A stretch of 64,000 nucleotides of DNA from an uncultured Lachnobacterium sp. (GTDB taxonomy: Bacteria > Bacillota > Clostridia > Lachnospirales > Lachnospiraceae). The stretch lies in the NCBI GenBank assembly GCA_900543445.1, contig UQRC01000006.1, forward strand, positions 1 through 64,000. The letters are read 5' to 3'. The position numbers and the translations under genes were made by a program. Under the pieces are notes generated by a model, which searched no databases, had not been told where the DNA came from, and worked only from the letters and a program-made list of their open reading frames with translations. Every line of letters starts with the position of its first letter. Position 1 is the stretch's first letter. Positions 7,091 through 15,911 of the stretch are shown here, piece after piece.

Positions 7091-7960
7091 AGTGTACACC
7101 TCCTGACATAAGTCTTTGTTTCGGTAAGAAATTCGAAGCATGGATTTTTGCAACAGGGACAAAATTAGATCCTTGTCGGTCTCTGTTAGAAATCCGTCAG
7201 CGATTTCCTGATCTAAGATAAGTATAGTTTCCATGAAGAAGGAAGTCAATTCCTCTTTCGATTTCTGAAGCTTTTTTTCAAGTGAACGATGCTCATCCGG
7301 GGAACTTGCAGATTGTATCTTGGCATCGGATGGGATGCTACGCCGAAACCGAATTGGAAGAAATGGAATTAGTAAGCATAAGTGCTTCTCCTTGATTTCT
7401 TCGAGGGTGTAGGACTGCACCTTGATCGTGGGTACACGATATTCGTGGGTGCTTCCATCCTGAAATTTGAGTTGGCAGCTTAAGTAATCGGGGATCTTTT
7501 TAGGTCCTTGCAGAAAGAGTACTGCCGATTTCGGAAACTCGAGGACTAATTGTGTGTTTTGTGTGTCTGCTCGAAACGTTAAAGCCGCATGAAGATCGTA
7601 CTCAAGCATCCGGATGGTAATCTGACCATCGTATGTAATTTCACATTCGAAGTGATAGATGTCTGCATCATTCACGCAGAATGTGAGATCTGCCTTAATG
7701 GTTGAGATTTCTTTTGTGTCGGAACGCTCTACGGAATATTCAGTGGAGAGTGGGACAACCGTGGAATCCTTGGGATAGTCTTTGCCATAAATTTCATAGA
7801 TGAGAGGAAACAGAAGCTTGGGAGAACTGTAAGTTGCTTTCTTGATGATCAAGTCCCAAAGTTGTGTTTCGGTTGAAATCTCATCAGGTAATCCGTTGTT
7901 GCGGATAATTTCTTCAACTTCTTTGGAGTGAAGATGATAAGTGTGGCGTGTGTTTGCCAT
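6893..7960 (-). CDS. Rpn-family PD-(D/E)XK nuclease, copy 2
   Basis: This gene encodes the same 355 residues as the gene at 3941-5008, with the same D91/E105/E107 nuclease core, C-terminal helical domain, three heptad units and AGGAGGT before its ATG. Complete protein identity implies very recent duplication or ongoing gene conversion. Upstream bases begin to differ about 20 bases before the start codon, so the two copies have distinct promoters. It lies between its own truncated paralogue and the glycosyltransferase gene, transcribed away from the latter. Confidence 0.7.
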   Translation of the reverse strand: MANTRHTYHLHSKEVEEIIRNNGLPDEISTETQLWDLIIKKATYSSPKLLFPLIYEIYGKDYPKDSTVVPLSTEYSVERSDTKEISTIKADLTFCVNDADIYHFECEITYDGQITIRMLEYDLHAALTFRADTQNTQLVLEFPKSAVLFLQGPKKIPDYLSCQLKFQDGSTHEYRVPTIKVQSYTLEEIKEKHLCLLIPFLPIRFRRSIPSDAKIQSASSPDEHRSLEKKLQKSKEELTSFFMETILILDQEIADGFLTETDKDLILSLLQKSMLRISYRNKDLCQEVYTMIVPELKLPTDEYYEVVHENDALKRTIKQQQGKIADCDAKIADRDAKLADRDAKIAEYKRLYGDL

Positions 7961-8092
7961 ACTGTTACCTCCTACATATTAATTTACTATGTAATGGGAA
8001 TAAAAAAGACTAATACAAATTTTGTATAAATGAAAAGCTTTCGGTGTGAATGCATCGTAACATATATATTATATAAAGGCAATAGGTTGTTT

Positions 8093-9145
8093 ATGAAAAG
8101 TAAAGTATGTTTGGCTTTGAATATATGTACTTATCATAGGGAGGCGTTCATTCGAAAGAATTTGGCGCTGTTGCGTCAATCATCTTTTTTTGATGAACAA
8201 AATGCTAAGTATTATGGAAAATTACACATTTTTATTGTAGATAATGCGAGTGAATTACAACTGCAGGAAGATGAATATACACACATAATTTATAATGAAA
8301 ACAGTGGAGGATCGGGTGGCTTCCAGCGAGGAATCGAGGAGATTCGAAAGTCCAATATCGTTTTTTCGCATGTTATTTTCATGGATGATGATGTGTCATT
8401 TGATATTAATTCGTTTTATTTGTTGTTTGATTTTCTTTTGAATGTAGACGAAGAAAATCGAAAGCGACCGGTTGCGGGACGAATGTTTTGCATGGACAAA
8501 CCGGACATTCAATATACGGCGGCAGAGAAGTGGAATGGCGGAAATATATCGCATGTGGAATTTATGCGTGATATAAGTCAGACCGGTTATACACAGGGGC
8601 GTGTTGTATATGATGCAGATGCGGATTATGGCGGATGGTGGTTCTGTTGTTTTCCGATGGAGTTTGTGCAGGAGAATGATGTACTTCCTTTTTTCATTCA
8701 TTGCGATGATGTGGAATATGGTCTGCGATGTGGAAGAAAACCGATTATTATTGAGGGCGTACAGGTCTGGCATGAGACCTATGATAAGCGACTGACACCT
8801 TTGGTGCAGTATTATGATACGAGAAATCCTTTGTTTGTGAATTGGCTTTATGGCTTTTTGCCGGATGCAGAACAGATTATGAAGGTTTGGAAGCAAAAGA
8901 TTACGGAATATCATGTGAGAGAGGATTGGATTACAGAGTATTATGTGATTCTTGCAATGAATGATTTCCTGAAGGGGATGCGTTGGCTGAAACGAATTGA
9001 TTCCGGAAAGTACCATAGAAAGCTGCAAAAGGCGAAAAGTTCTAGGATAAAGAACGCAATCTGCTGGAGAATGGTGGCAGTGAAATTTTGGATTTGGGCA
9101 CATTTCTATGGGATTAAATGCTTGAACAAGAAGGGAACAATATGA
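8093..9145 (+). CDS. GlfT2-like galactofuranosyl/rhamnosyl transferase (GT2)
   Basis: A cytoplasmic GT-A fold glycosyltransferase of 350 residues. The nucleotide-binding start is VCLALNICTYHR; the catalytic metal motif is MDDDV near residue 105; acceptor-side motifs are NSGGSGGFQRG, HCDDVEYGLR and VWHETYDKR. This set matches the family of the mycobacterial galactan polymerase GlfT2, and glf is the nearest sugar gene upstream, so galactofuranose is the likely donor. I start at ATG 8093, which aligns with the family N-terminus. An upstream in-frame ATG at 8030 adds 21 unusual residues; neither start has a strong ribosome binding site. The stop overlaps the next start as ATGA. Confidence 0.8.
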   Translation: MKSKVCLALNICTYHREAFIRKNLALLRQSSFFDEQNAKYYGKLHIFIVDNASELQLQEDEYTHIIYNENSGGSGGFQRGIEEIRKSNIVFSHVIFMDDDVSFDINSFYLLFDFLLNVDEENRKRPVAGRMFCMDKPDIQYTAAEKWNGGNISHVEFMRDISQTGYTQGRVVYDADADYGGWWFCCFPMEFVQENDVLPFFIHCDDVEYGLRCGRKPIIIEGVQVWHETYDKRLTPLVQYYDTRNPLFVNWLYGFLPDAEQIMKVWKQKITEYHVREDWITEYYVILAMNDFLKGMRWLKRIDSGKYHRKLQKAKSSRIKNAICWRMVAVKFWIWAHFYGIKCLNKKGTI

Positions 9146-11313
9146 GAAACGAACTATATCATTTTTTCGTAAATAAGCAGCCGGGTATTGCCCGCCGTTA
9201 TCACAAGATGCACGATGGATCAACCGGAATCCGGAAGATTTTTTCATGGATTTATTTATTGTGGTTGAATTTCGCTTTTTACGTTTTGTTTTGCAGATTT
9301 CTGGGAAGAGTTCCGGATGTGGAAATCTATGAGAGAAAGCGGCTGCTTCTCACGGAGAGTGAGTCTAAGGCTTATAGCAGGGAATGTCTGTCGGTGGATG
9401 ACTTTGTTGAAAAAGTCAGGGATTATGATGTGATATCATTTGATATCTTTGATACGCTGATTTTCCGACCGATGTCGTTGCCGACGGATGTGTTTTATCT
9501 GATTGGCGAGCGGCTCGGAGTTATGGACTTTAAGAATATCCGGGTTTGGGCGGAGTGGGATGCCAGAATGAAATGCAAGCAGAGGCTTGGTCATATGGAA
9601 GTCAGTCTGAAGGAAATCTGGGAGAATCTTGCGGAGGACACCGGTCTGGATGCAGAGGAGGGAGTGCGTGTGGAGTGCGAGATTGAGGAAGCGCTTTGCT
9701 ATGCAAATCCATATATGTTGCAGGTGTGGCAACGGTTACAGACACTTGGAAAACGCATGATCATTGTGTCAGACATGTATCTTCCGCGAGAATGTATTGA
9801 ACGAATCTTATGTAAGGCGGGATATACGGGAGCGGAGCGTATCTATATTTCGAATGAGTATGGAGAAAATAAGGCGGATGGATCACTTTTTCGCCATGTG
9901 ATGTATGACCTGTATGGTAAATCGTTGAAGGGAAAAGTTCAACCGGGAAAAGATATTTCCGGGACGAACAATTCCGCCTGCAATAATAAAGATATTGTAC
10001 ACATCGGAGACAATCCGCACAGTGATCACAAGATGGCGAAGGTGTGCGGACTGGATATTATGCCGTATCAGAATGTGAACAAGAATGTTCTTTTATATCG
10101 TCCGATGGATATGTCATCAATGATTGGCGGTGCGTACCGAGGTCTGGTATCCAATCATTTATATAATGGTTCTGGAAATTATAGTCTGGATTATGAGTAT
10201 GGCTACCTATATGGTGGATTATTTGTTTTGGGCTATTGCCACTTTGTACATGAGTATTTTAAGCTGCATCATCTGGATAAGCTGCTTTTCCTGGCGAGGG
10301 ACGGGGACGCGTTACGCAAAGTTTATTCTAAGTTATATCCGGATGATCCGACGGAGTATGTATATTGGTCCAGAAAAGCTGCAACGAAATTGATGGCAGA
10401 GGAAGATCGGCACGACTATTTCAGAAGATTTATTGACCATAAGGTCAATCAGGATGTCACAATCGGACAGGCATTGCATGCGATGGAATTGGACGTGCTG
10501 ACGGCGGAACTTTCCGATTGGCATGGAATCTGGATGAAGTGGCAGATGGAACATGTGTATGAGAAGAATCAGAAGTTTGTTGATCTGCGAGAGGACGATG
10601 AACTGACAGATCAGAACGGTTATCTGTTGCGAAGATTCATTGAGGCGAAGTGGGATAAGGTGATTGCCTGCTACCATGAGCAGCAACTTGCAGCGGAAAA
10701 GTATTATCGGAATATCTTGGATGGATGCAGGAAGGTTGCGGCGATTGATATTGGCTGGGCGGGAAGCGGAGCACTATCTTTATCACATCTTGTGAACAAG
10801 GTTTGGAATATGGATTGTGAAATTGTTGGAATCATTGCGGGAACGAATACGATACATAATGCGGAACCGGATGCGTCGGATCCATTTCTGCAGTCTGGAA
10901 AGCTGGTATCGTATTTGTATTCAGGCGCAGATAATCGTGATTTGTTTAAGAAGCATGATCCGAACAAGGACTATAATGTGTTCTGGGAGTTGTTGCTTTC
11001 TTCACCGACGCCTTCCTTTAAAGGCTTTCACAATGGAAGCTGGAATAAGGGGGGAACAGAGGTGTATCTTAGAAAACTTGATATTACGCTGGAGTTTGGT
11101 AAATATGATGAGAATCAGGACGGAATCAGGGAGATTCAGAGAGGAATCTTAGATTTTGCGGAGCAGTATACGGAACATTTTCGTGATTTCCCATATATGT
11201 TTAATATCAGCGGAAGAGATGCGTATGCGCCGATGCTTGTGGCAGCAAGCTATAATGAGCGTTATTTGAAGATGATCGAGAAAAGATTTGCGTTTGAGAT
11301 TACGGTAAACTAA
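9142..11313 (+). CDS. large HAD-superfamily protein of polysaccharide clusters
   Basis: A 723-residue protein starting at ATG 9142, whose first bases overlap the transferase stop (ATGA), implying translational coupling. HAD motifs are DIFDTLIFR (about residue 100), VSDMYLP and HIGDNPHSD, so a phosphatase or phosphotransferase core is present. The C-terminal half (from about residue 350, LFLARDGDALRKVY) is the uncharacterised region that commonly accompanies such HAD proteins in capsule and teichoic-type clusters. A short hydrophobic segment near residues 35-55 may tether it to the membrane. The role is likely glycan phosphate handling, inferred from context. Confidence 0.7.
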   Translation: MRNELYHFFVNKQPGIARRYHKMHDGSTGIRKIFSWIYLLWLNFAFYVLFCRFLGRVPDVEIYERKRLLLTESESKAYSRECLSVDDFVEKVRDYDVISFDIFDTLIFRPMSLPTDVFYLIGERLGVMDFKNIRVWAEWDARMKCKQRLGHMEVSLKEIWENLAEDTGLDAEEGVRVECEIEEALCYANPYMLQVWQRLQTLGKRMIIVSDMYLPRECIERILCKAGYTGAERIYISNEYGENKADGSLFRHVMYDLYGKSLKGKVQPGKDISGTNNSACNNKDIVHIGDNPHSDHKMAKVCGLDIMPYQNVNKNVLLYRPMDMSSMIGGAYRGLVSNHLYNGSGNYSLDYEYGYLYGGLFVLGYCHFVHEYFKLHHLDKLLFLARDGDALRKVYSKLYPDDPTEYVYWSRKAATKLMAEEDRHDYFRRFIDHKVNQDVTIGQALHAMELDVLTAELSDWHGIWMKWQMEHVYEKNQKFVDLREDDELTDQNGYLLRRFIEAKWDKVIACYHEQQLAAEKYYRNILDGCRKVAAIDIGWAGSGALSLSHLVNKVWNMDCEIVGIIAGTNTIHNAEPDASDPFLQSGKLVSYLYSGADNRDLFKKHDPNKDYNVFWELLLSSPTPSFKGFHNGSWNKGGTEVYLRKLDITLEFGKYDENQDGIREIQRGILDFAEQYTEHFRDFPYMFNISGRDAYAPMLVAASYNERYLKMIEKRFAFEITVN

Positions 11314-11375
11314 GTTGTCAGTTCGCTGGAGCTTTTGGCAGAAATATAGTATACTAAAAATGGATAGTATGTATA

Positions 11376-12257
11376 TTGAAACAAAGCTGCTTAAGATATG
11401 AGGAGGCGTTGGCGCGTGGACTTACGGCCTGTAAGAAATGTTTCGGTAATTCGGGAGGATATCGATCAAGTAGCAGTTCATCTAGTTCCTCTTCGAAGGC
11501 GACAAAACATAATGCTCCGAAGGCTGCGCCATTTAAGCTGAAGATAACATCTGTTTTCTTGTTGAAGGGAAAGAGTAAGACTATCGGCACGAAGAATGCG
11601 ACGGGCAAGGTGAAGTGGACAAGCAATAAGAAAGTGGTTGCAACCGTTTCATCGAGCGGAAAGATTACGGCAAAAGGAGCTGGAAAAGCGACGATTACAG
11701 CGACTTGTGGCGGCAAAAGCGTGAAATGTAAGGTGACGGTTGAGAACCCGAGTATTACGGCTACAAGCCTTACTTTGAAAATAGGGGACGAAAAGAAACT
11801 GACCTTGAAGGGCTGTAAGCATGAGGTGACCTGGTATACGTCGGATTATGAAGTCTGTGATGTGGACGGAGATAAGGTGTATGCGGAAGAACCTGGTAAA
11901 GCAACAATTAAGGCAAAGGTCCATGGAAAAACTTACGTTTGTAAAGTTGTTGTAGAGAAACCAAAGGTGGATGATTTTACTTTGTCACAGACGCAAATGA
12001 ATCTGAGCACGAGTGATTGGTCGTTGCAGTCTATTTATATTGAAGACGTAGATGAGGATTTGCTGGATTATTATAGTGTATCGGCAGAGTCTTCAAACCC
12101 GGATGTGGTTGAGATCCTTTGGACGGAGGATAATGAGATTGCGTTTGAGGTTGTGGGTGCAGGAGAAGCAGATATTACAGTTGCGTTTGGAGGCAAAACA
12201 CATAGTTGCCATATTAGTGTCTCGGATGAAATTTTGACTGAAAATTATAATGAATAG
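11376..12257 (+). pseudogene. 5'-truncated Ig-like (BIG2) surface protein
   Basis: The frame encodes a partial cysteine-containing module (CLRYEEALARGLTACKKCF), a serine-rich linker and two to three BIG2-type immunoglobulin-like repeats (KVKWTSNKKVVATV, AGKATITATCGGK and similar). Proteins of this type normally start with a signal peptide and the front half of the His/Cys metal-binding module. Both are missing, the only upstream start is a TTG at 11376 without a ribosome binding site, and a stop lies at 11355. I therefore read it as a 5'-deleted gene; a leaderless cytoplasmic product is the less likely alternative. It follows the HAD gene and has its own terminator. Confidence 0.6.
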
Positions 12258-12290
12258 AGATGCGTAAAACAAAATTGTAATTTTATTATG

Positions 12291-12331
12291 AATCCGCTAT
12301 ACTAAGAATATTGGTATAGCGGATTATTTTG
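12291..12331 (+). terminator. Rho-independent terminator
   Basis: AATCCGCTATAC (12291-12302) pairs perfectly with GTATAGCGGATT (12314-12325), followed by ATTTTG. It closes the polysaccharide region. Confidence 0.85.
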
Positions 12332-12362
12332 TTGAAGAGATTTGATAAATTGGAGTGTTACA

Positions 12363-12761
12363 GTGAAAACGTTTTTGAAATATGCATTTCCGCTTTTTAC
12401 AATTGTGATATTGCTTGTGGCAGTATGGTTGTCGCACCAGCAGGGAGACATCAGCGGAATGGAGAGTTCACGGATAGCCGCATTCCTTGGCGTGAGTGAT
12501 GTATTTCTGCGGTCGGCATGCCATTATGTGCTTTTCTTCCTGATTACGTTTTGCTGTGGCATAAGTTTGATTCTGTGGAAGAAGCCTTTGTGGTGGGGAC
12601 TTCTGGTTCTGCCGCTGTGTTGGCTGGACGAAGTGTCGAAACCATTGATTATGGGACGGCATTTTTCCTGGATTGATTCAGGGAAGAATGCAATCGGAGC
12701 TATTGTGGGAATGATGGTGGCAGTGATAGTCTCATTTGTTTGTAAAAATATCAGAAGATAA
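12363..12761 (+). CDS. VanZ-family membrane protein
   Basis: A 132-residue protein with four hydrophobic segments. VWLSHQQGD near the N-terminus, the conserved HYVLFF around helix two and the acidic WLDEVSK segment fit the VanZ family, which is linked to low-level teicoplanin resistance in enterococci and is widespread with unknown function. I use GTG 12363, seven bases behind GGAG; an in-frame TTG at 12342 has no site. It stands alone behind a strong terminator and about 30 bases before the Cof-type phosphatase, with which it may be cotranscribed. Confidence 0.75.
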   Translation: MKTFLKYAFPLFTIVILLVAVWLSHQQGDISGMESSRIAAFLGVSDVFLRSACHYVLFFLITFCCGISLILWKKPLWWGLLVLPLCWLDEVSKPLIMGRHFSWIDSGKNAIGAIVGMMVAVIVSFVCKNIRR

Positions 12762-12792
12762 CGAAATGAATAAATTGGTATAAGGAGTGACG

Positions 12793-13572
12793 ATGGACAA
12801 GATTAAGATTGCTTTTTTTGATATAGATGGAACGATTTTGGAATTTGAACATAAAGAGATTACGGATAAAATGCGTGAGACACTGAACCAGTTGCAGAAG
12901 AATGGAATTATCATCTGTATTGCGACGGGGCGTGCACCTCTTACTTTGCCGCATTTTGAGGGAGTGGATTTTGATGCATATCTCACCTTTAACGGATCCT
13001 ATTGCTACAATCGGAAGGAAGCAATCTTCGATAATCCGATTCCCCAAGAGGACGTACATAAGCTGATCGAGAATGCGACCAACATGGGAAGACCGGTGTC
13101 GATCGCGACGAAGAAGCGATTGGTGGCGAATGGAAGTGATGAGGATCTTGTGACGTATTATGCTTTCGCGAAGCTGGACGTAGAGGTTGCTGATGATTTC
13201 AAAGAGGTTGCAGAGAACGAGGAAATTCACCAGATTATGCTCGGCTGTTCCATGGAGGAACGTCCGAAGCTGCTGGAGGGTGTTGCACAGGCGAAGATTA
13301 CAGCATGGTGGGATTGCGCGGTGGATGTGATCCCGGCAGACGGTGGTAAAGGCGTTGGCGTGGCGAAGATGCTGGAGTATTATGGATTCGATAAGTCGGA
13401 GGCAATCGCTTTTGGCGACGGAAATAATGACATTGCGATGCTCGAAGCGGTTGGGCACGGAGTTGCAATGGGGAATGGATCGGATGAGCTGAAGGCTGTT
13501 GCGGACGATGTATGTGGTGATGTTGCAGAGGATGGAATTTATCACTACTGTAAGCAACACCATATGATATGA
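12793..13572 (+). CDS. Cof-type HAD phosphatase
   Basis: A 259-residue cytoplasmic HAD hydrolase of the Cof/YbiV type. The nucleophile motif is FFDIDGTI, motif II lies in CIATGR, and motif IV is IAFGDGNNDIAMLEAVGHGVAM; GGKGVGVAKML supplies the lysine. The type IIB cap lies between. Such enzymes dephosphorylate sugar phosphates or flavin/PLP intermediates; the substrate cannot be read from sequence. The ATG at 12793 is chosen for AAGGAG five bases upstream; GTG 12787 overlaps that site. It may share a transcript with the VanZ gene. Confidence 0.9.
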   Translation: MDKIKIAFFDIDGTILEFEHKEITDKMRETLNQLQKNGIIICIATGRAPLTLPHFEGVDFDAYLTFNGSYCYNRKEAIFDNPIPQEDVHKLIENATNMGRPVSIATKKRLVANGSDEDLVTYYAFAKLDVEVADDFKEVAENEEIHQIMLGCSMEERPKLLEGVAQAKITAWWDCAVDVIPADGGKGVGVAKMLEYYGFDKSEAIAFGDGNNDIAMLEAVGHGVAMGNGSDELKAVADDVCGDVAEDGIYHYCKQHHMI

Positions 13573-13631
13573 CAAAGAAATCGTAATTATTTACGTACAA
13601 AATCGGAATCAGAAATAGAAAAGGAACAAAA

Positions 13632-14753
13632 ATGAGCGACGAAAACAGAACGAACGAGATATATGATGCGGCAACCGAGGAGGAACAGCGTGAAGCGGAA
13701 CGCCACAAGGCGCGCAAGGAACGTGCGGAGCGGATGCGTGAAGAGAAGCGCAGAAGCATGATGATACGCAGATATGGTACGATTGGCGTGGTGGCGCTTG
13801 TCAGCCTGATTGTGTTGATTACAGTGGTTGTGAAGCAGAAGGATAAGATTAATCCGAGAGAGATTCCTTCCGCAACGGAAATGGCAAGCGAACAGCTGCA
13901 GGCTACCGAGACGGAGCAACCGATGGAGGAACCGTGGAGCTTCGAAGCACATGAGACGGATCAGACCGCGGATTTGCCGGAGACTGTGGTAAGCAAGCAT
14001 GGAATCCTGATCAATGCGGATACCGGTGAGATTCTGGCGGAGAGAGGCGGAAGAGAGCGTATCGTTCCGGCTTCTATGACGAAGGTGATGACAGTATTGG
14101 TTGCTGCGGAACATATTTCGGAGGATCAGCTGGATGATAAGGTAAAGCTGACGAAGGAAGTGGCAGATTACAGTTATGTGAACGACTGCAGCAACACCGG
14201 ATTCGAATTGGATGAGCCGATTACAGTCAGAGACCTCTTTTACGGAACAATTTTACCGTCCGGAGCGGATTCTGCGGTATCGCTTGCAAATTATGTAGCA
14301 GGCTCGCATGAGGCATTTGTCGATATGATGAATGAGAAGCTGGACGAGCTTGGATTGTCGGAGACATCCCATTTTACGAATTGTGTTGGATTGTATGACG
14401 AGAATCATTATACGACGCCGTATGATATGGCTGTCATTCTGAAGGCGGCAACGGACAATGAGTGGTGCAGGCAGGTGCTTTCCGAGCATATTTATACGAC
14501 GGAGAAGACGAAGCAGCATCCGGATGGACTTCGCATCTCGAATTTGTTCCTTCGCAGAATTGAGGATAAGGATACACATGGTACGGTGCTTTGTGCGAAA
14601 ACCGGTTTCGTCTCGCAGTCCGGAAGCTGTGCGGCGAGTATGGCAACGGACAAGAATGGCACGGAGTATCTGGTTGTGACGGCGGGATCAACATCAAGCT
14701 GGAGATGCATCTATGATCATGTGGATATCTATACGCAGTATCTGCCGGAGTGA
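13632..14753 (+). CDS. dacF: D-alanyl-D-alanine carboxypeptidase (PBP5-type, S11)
   Basis: A 373-residue membrane-anchored peptidase that trims the terminal D-Ala of peptidoglycan stem peptides outside the cell. An unusual long charged cytoplasmic tail (about residues 1-45, many E/R/K) precedes one transmembrane helix (about 49-68) and an acidic linker. Catalytic motifs are PASMTKVMT (SxxK), PSGADS at the SxN position, with Ala instead of the usual Asn, and CAKTGF (KTG). AAAGGA precedes the ATG. The protein lacks a cleaved signal peptide and the classic C-terminal amphipathic anchor, so the N-terminal helix holds it. The exact dac paralogue is uncertain. Confidence 0.85.
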   Translation: MSDENRTNEIYDAATEEEQREAERHKARKERAERMREEKRRSMMIRRYGTIGVVALVSLIVLITVVVKQKDKINPREIPSATEMASEQLQATETEQPMEEPWSFEAHETDQTADLPETVVSKHGILINADTGEILAERGGRERIVPASMTKVMTVLVAAEHISEDQLDDKVKLTKEVADYSYVNDCSNTGFELDEPITVRDLFYGTILPSGADSAVSLANYVAGSHEAFVDMMNEKLDELGLSETSHFTNCVGLYDENHYTTPYDMAVILKAATDNEWCRQVLSEHIYTTEKTKQHPDGLRISNLFLRRIEDKDTHGTVLCAKTGFVSQSGSCAASMATDKNGTEYLVVTAGSTSSWRCIYDHVDIYTQYLPE

Positions 14754-14868
14754 TCATGTTGCTATTGTGGGACTGTGTGCATGAGACTGCTATTTGGATA
14801 AAATAAGATAAAGTTAACGAGAATGAAAATTATATCAAAAATTAATTTACATATAAAGGAGAACGGAT

Positions 14869-15792
14869 ATGCGGGAATTGCAATTAAAACAGACAAACAC
14901 AAAGATCCCTTCTATTGCGGTGGGATGCATGCGCATCGACAGCATGGAGATCCCTGCACTTGTACAGCACATCCAATTCTGTGTGGAACAGGGACTGACG
15001 TATTTTGATCATGCGGACATTTATGGCGGTGGAAACTGCGAGACATTATTTGGCAAGGCATTCAAAGAGACGGATGTAAAGAGGGAAGACATTTTCGTAC
15101 AATCGAAATGTGGTATCGTTCCTGGCGTTATGTATGACCTGTCGAAGAAACATATTCTGGAATCCGTGGACGGAATTTTAAAAAGATTGGATATGGAGTA
15201 TCTGGATGCACTTGTATTGCACAGACCGGATGCACTGGTGGAGCCGGAAGAGGTTGCGGCTGCGTTTGATGAATTGGAGAAATCCGGTAAGGTGCGTCAT
15301 TTTGGTGTGTCGAACCAGAAGCCGATGCAGATTGAATTGCTGAAGCGTTATGTGAAGCAGCCGATCGAGATCGATCAGTTACAGCTCAGCATTCCTTGCT
15401 CGAATATGATTACAAATGGAATGGAAGTGAATATGGCATCGGAAGGGGCAGTAGATCGTGACGGAAGCGTATTGGATTACTGCCGACTGAATGATATCAC
15501 GATTCAGGCGTGGTCTCCGTTCCAGTATGGCTTTTTTGAAGGTGTGTTCATTGGAAATGAGGAGAAATATCCGAAGCTGAATGCGGTATTGAATGAACTG
15601 GCGGACAAATACAATGTGTCACCATCCGGCATTGCAACTGCATGGATCCTTCGTCACCCGGCGGGAATCCAGATGATCGCAGGATCGACAAGCAGAAAGC
15701 ATATGCAGGAGATCATTGATGGAAGTCATGTGACACTTACCAGAGAAGAGTGGTACCGGCTTTATCTTGCAGGAGATCATATGCTACCATAA
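14869..15792 (+). CDS. aldo/keto reductase (YdhF-like)
   Basis: A 307-residue NADPH-dependent oxidoreductase with a TIM-barrel fold. The tetrad is visible in FDHADIYGGG (Asp, Tyr), the lysine of VQSKCGI and the histidine of LVLHRPD. HFGVSNQ and the C-terminal MIAGSTSRKHMQE bind the cofactor phosphate. AAAGGAG stands eight bases before the ATG. It is monocistronic, between the carboxypeptidase and a terminator shared with the convergent HD-GYP gene. The carbonyl substrate cannot be inferred. Confidence 0.9.
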   Translation: MRELQLKQTNTKIPSIAVGCMRIDSMEIPALVQHIQFCVEQGLTYFDHADIYGGGNCETLFGKAFKETDVKREDIFVQSKCGIVPGVMYDLSKKHILESVDGILKRLDMEYLDALVLHRPDALVEPEEVAAAFDELEKSGKVRHFGVSNQKPMQIELLKRYVKQPIEIDQLQLSIPCSNMITNGMEVNMASEGAVDRDGSVLDYCRLNDITIQAWSPFQYGFFEGVFIGNEEKYPKLNAVLNELADKYNVSPSGIATAWILRHPAGIQMIAGSTSRKHMQEIIDGSHVTLTREEWYRLYLAGDHMLP

Positions 15793-15821
15793 GATTCTTA
15801 GTATCATATAAGCTGAAAAAG

Positions 15822-15869
15822 AAAGCATGTCGATACTTGGCAATTATTTGCTAAGTGCAGACATGCTTT
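15822..15869. terminator. bidirectional terminator between convergent genes
   Basis: AAAGCATGTC (15822-15831) pairs with GACATGCTTT (15860-15869), with an inner ACTTGG/CTAAGT stem. A-rich and T-rich flanks allow use in both directions, for the aldo/keto reductase and the HD-GYP gene. Confidence 0.75.
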
Positions 15870-15911
15870 ATTAATAAAAACTAGATTAAATTTTAATACA
15901 GAAAATTGTGG

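Larger units (their letters stand above)
6457..8062. repeat. long direct repeat, right copy
   Basis: It matches 3505-5108 at an offset of 2952 bases in the same orientation. Differences concentrate at the two ends: the 21-base array on the left, and scattered changes after about 7979 on the right. Confidence 0.85.

Noticed and set aside
3505-8062. Composite transposon around glf
   Set aside because: The flanking repeats encode Rpn-type nucleases, not a transposase; no terminal inverted repeats or target-site duplications are visible at their ends.
12362-12376. CcpA cre-like TGAAAACGTTTTTG
   Set aside because: It lies over the VanZ start with two mismatches at the conserved end, so chance is likelier.
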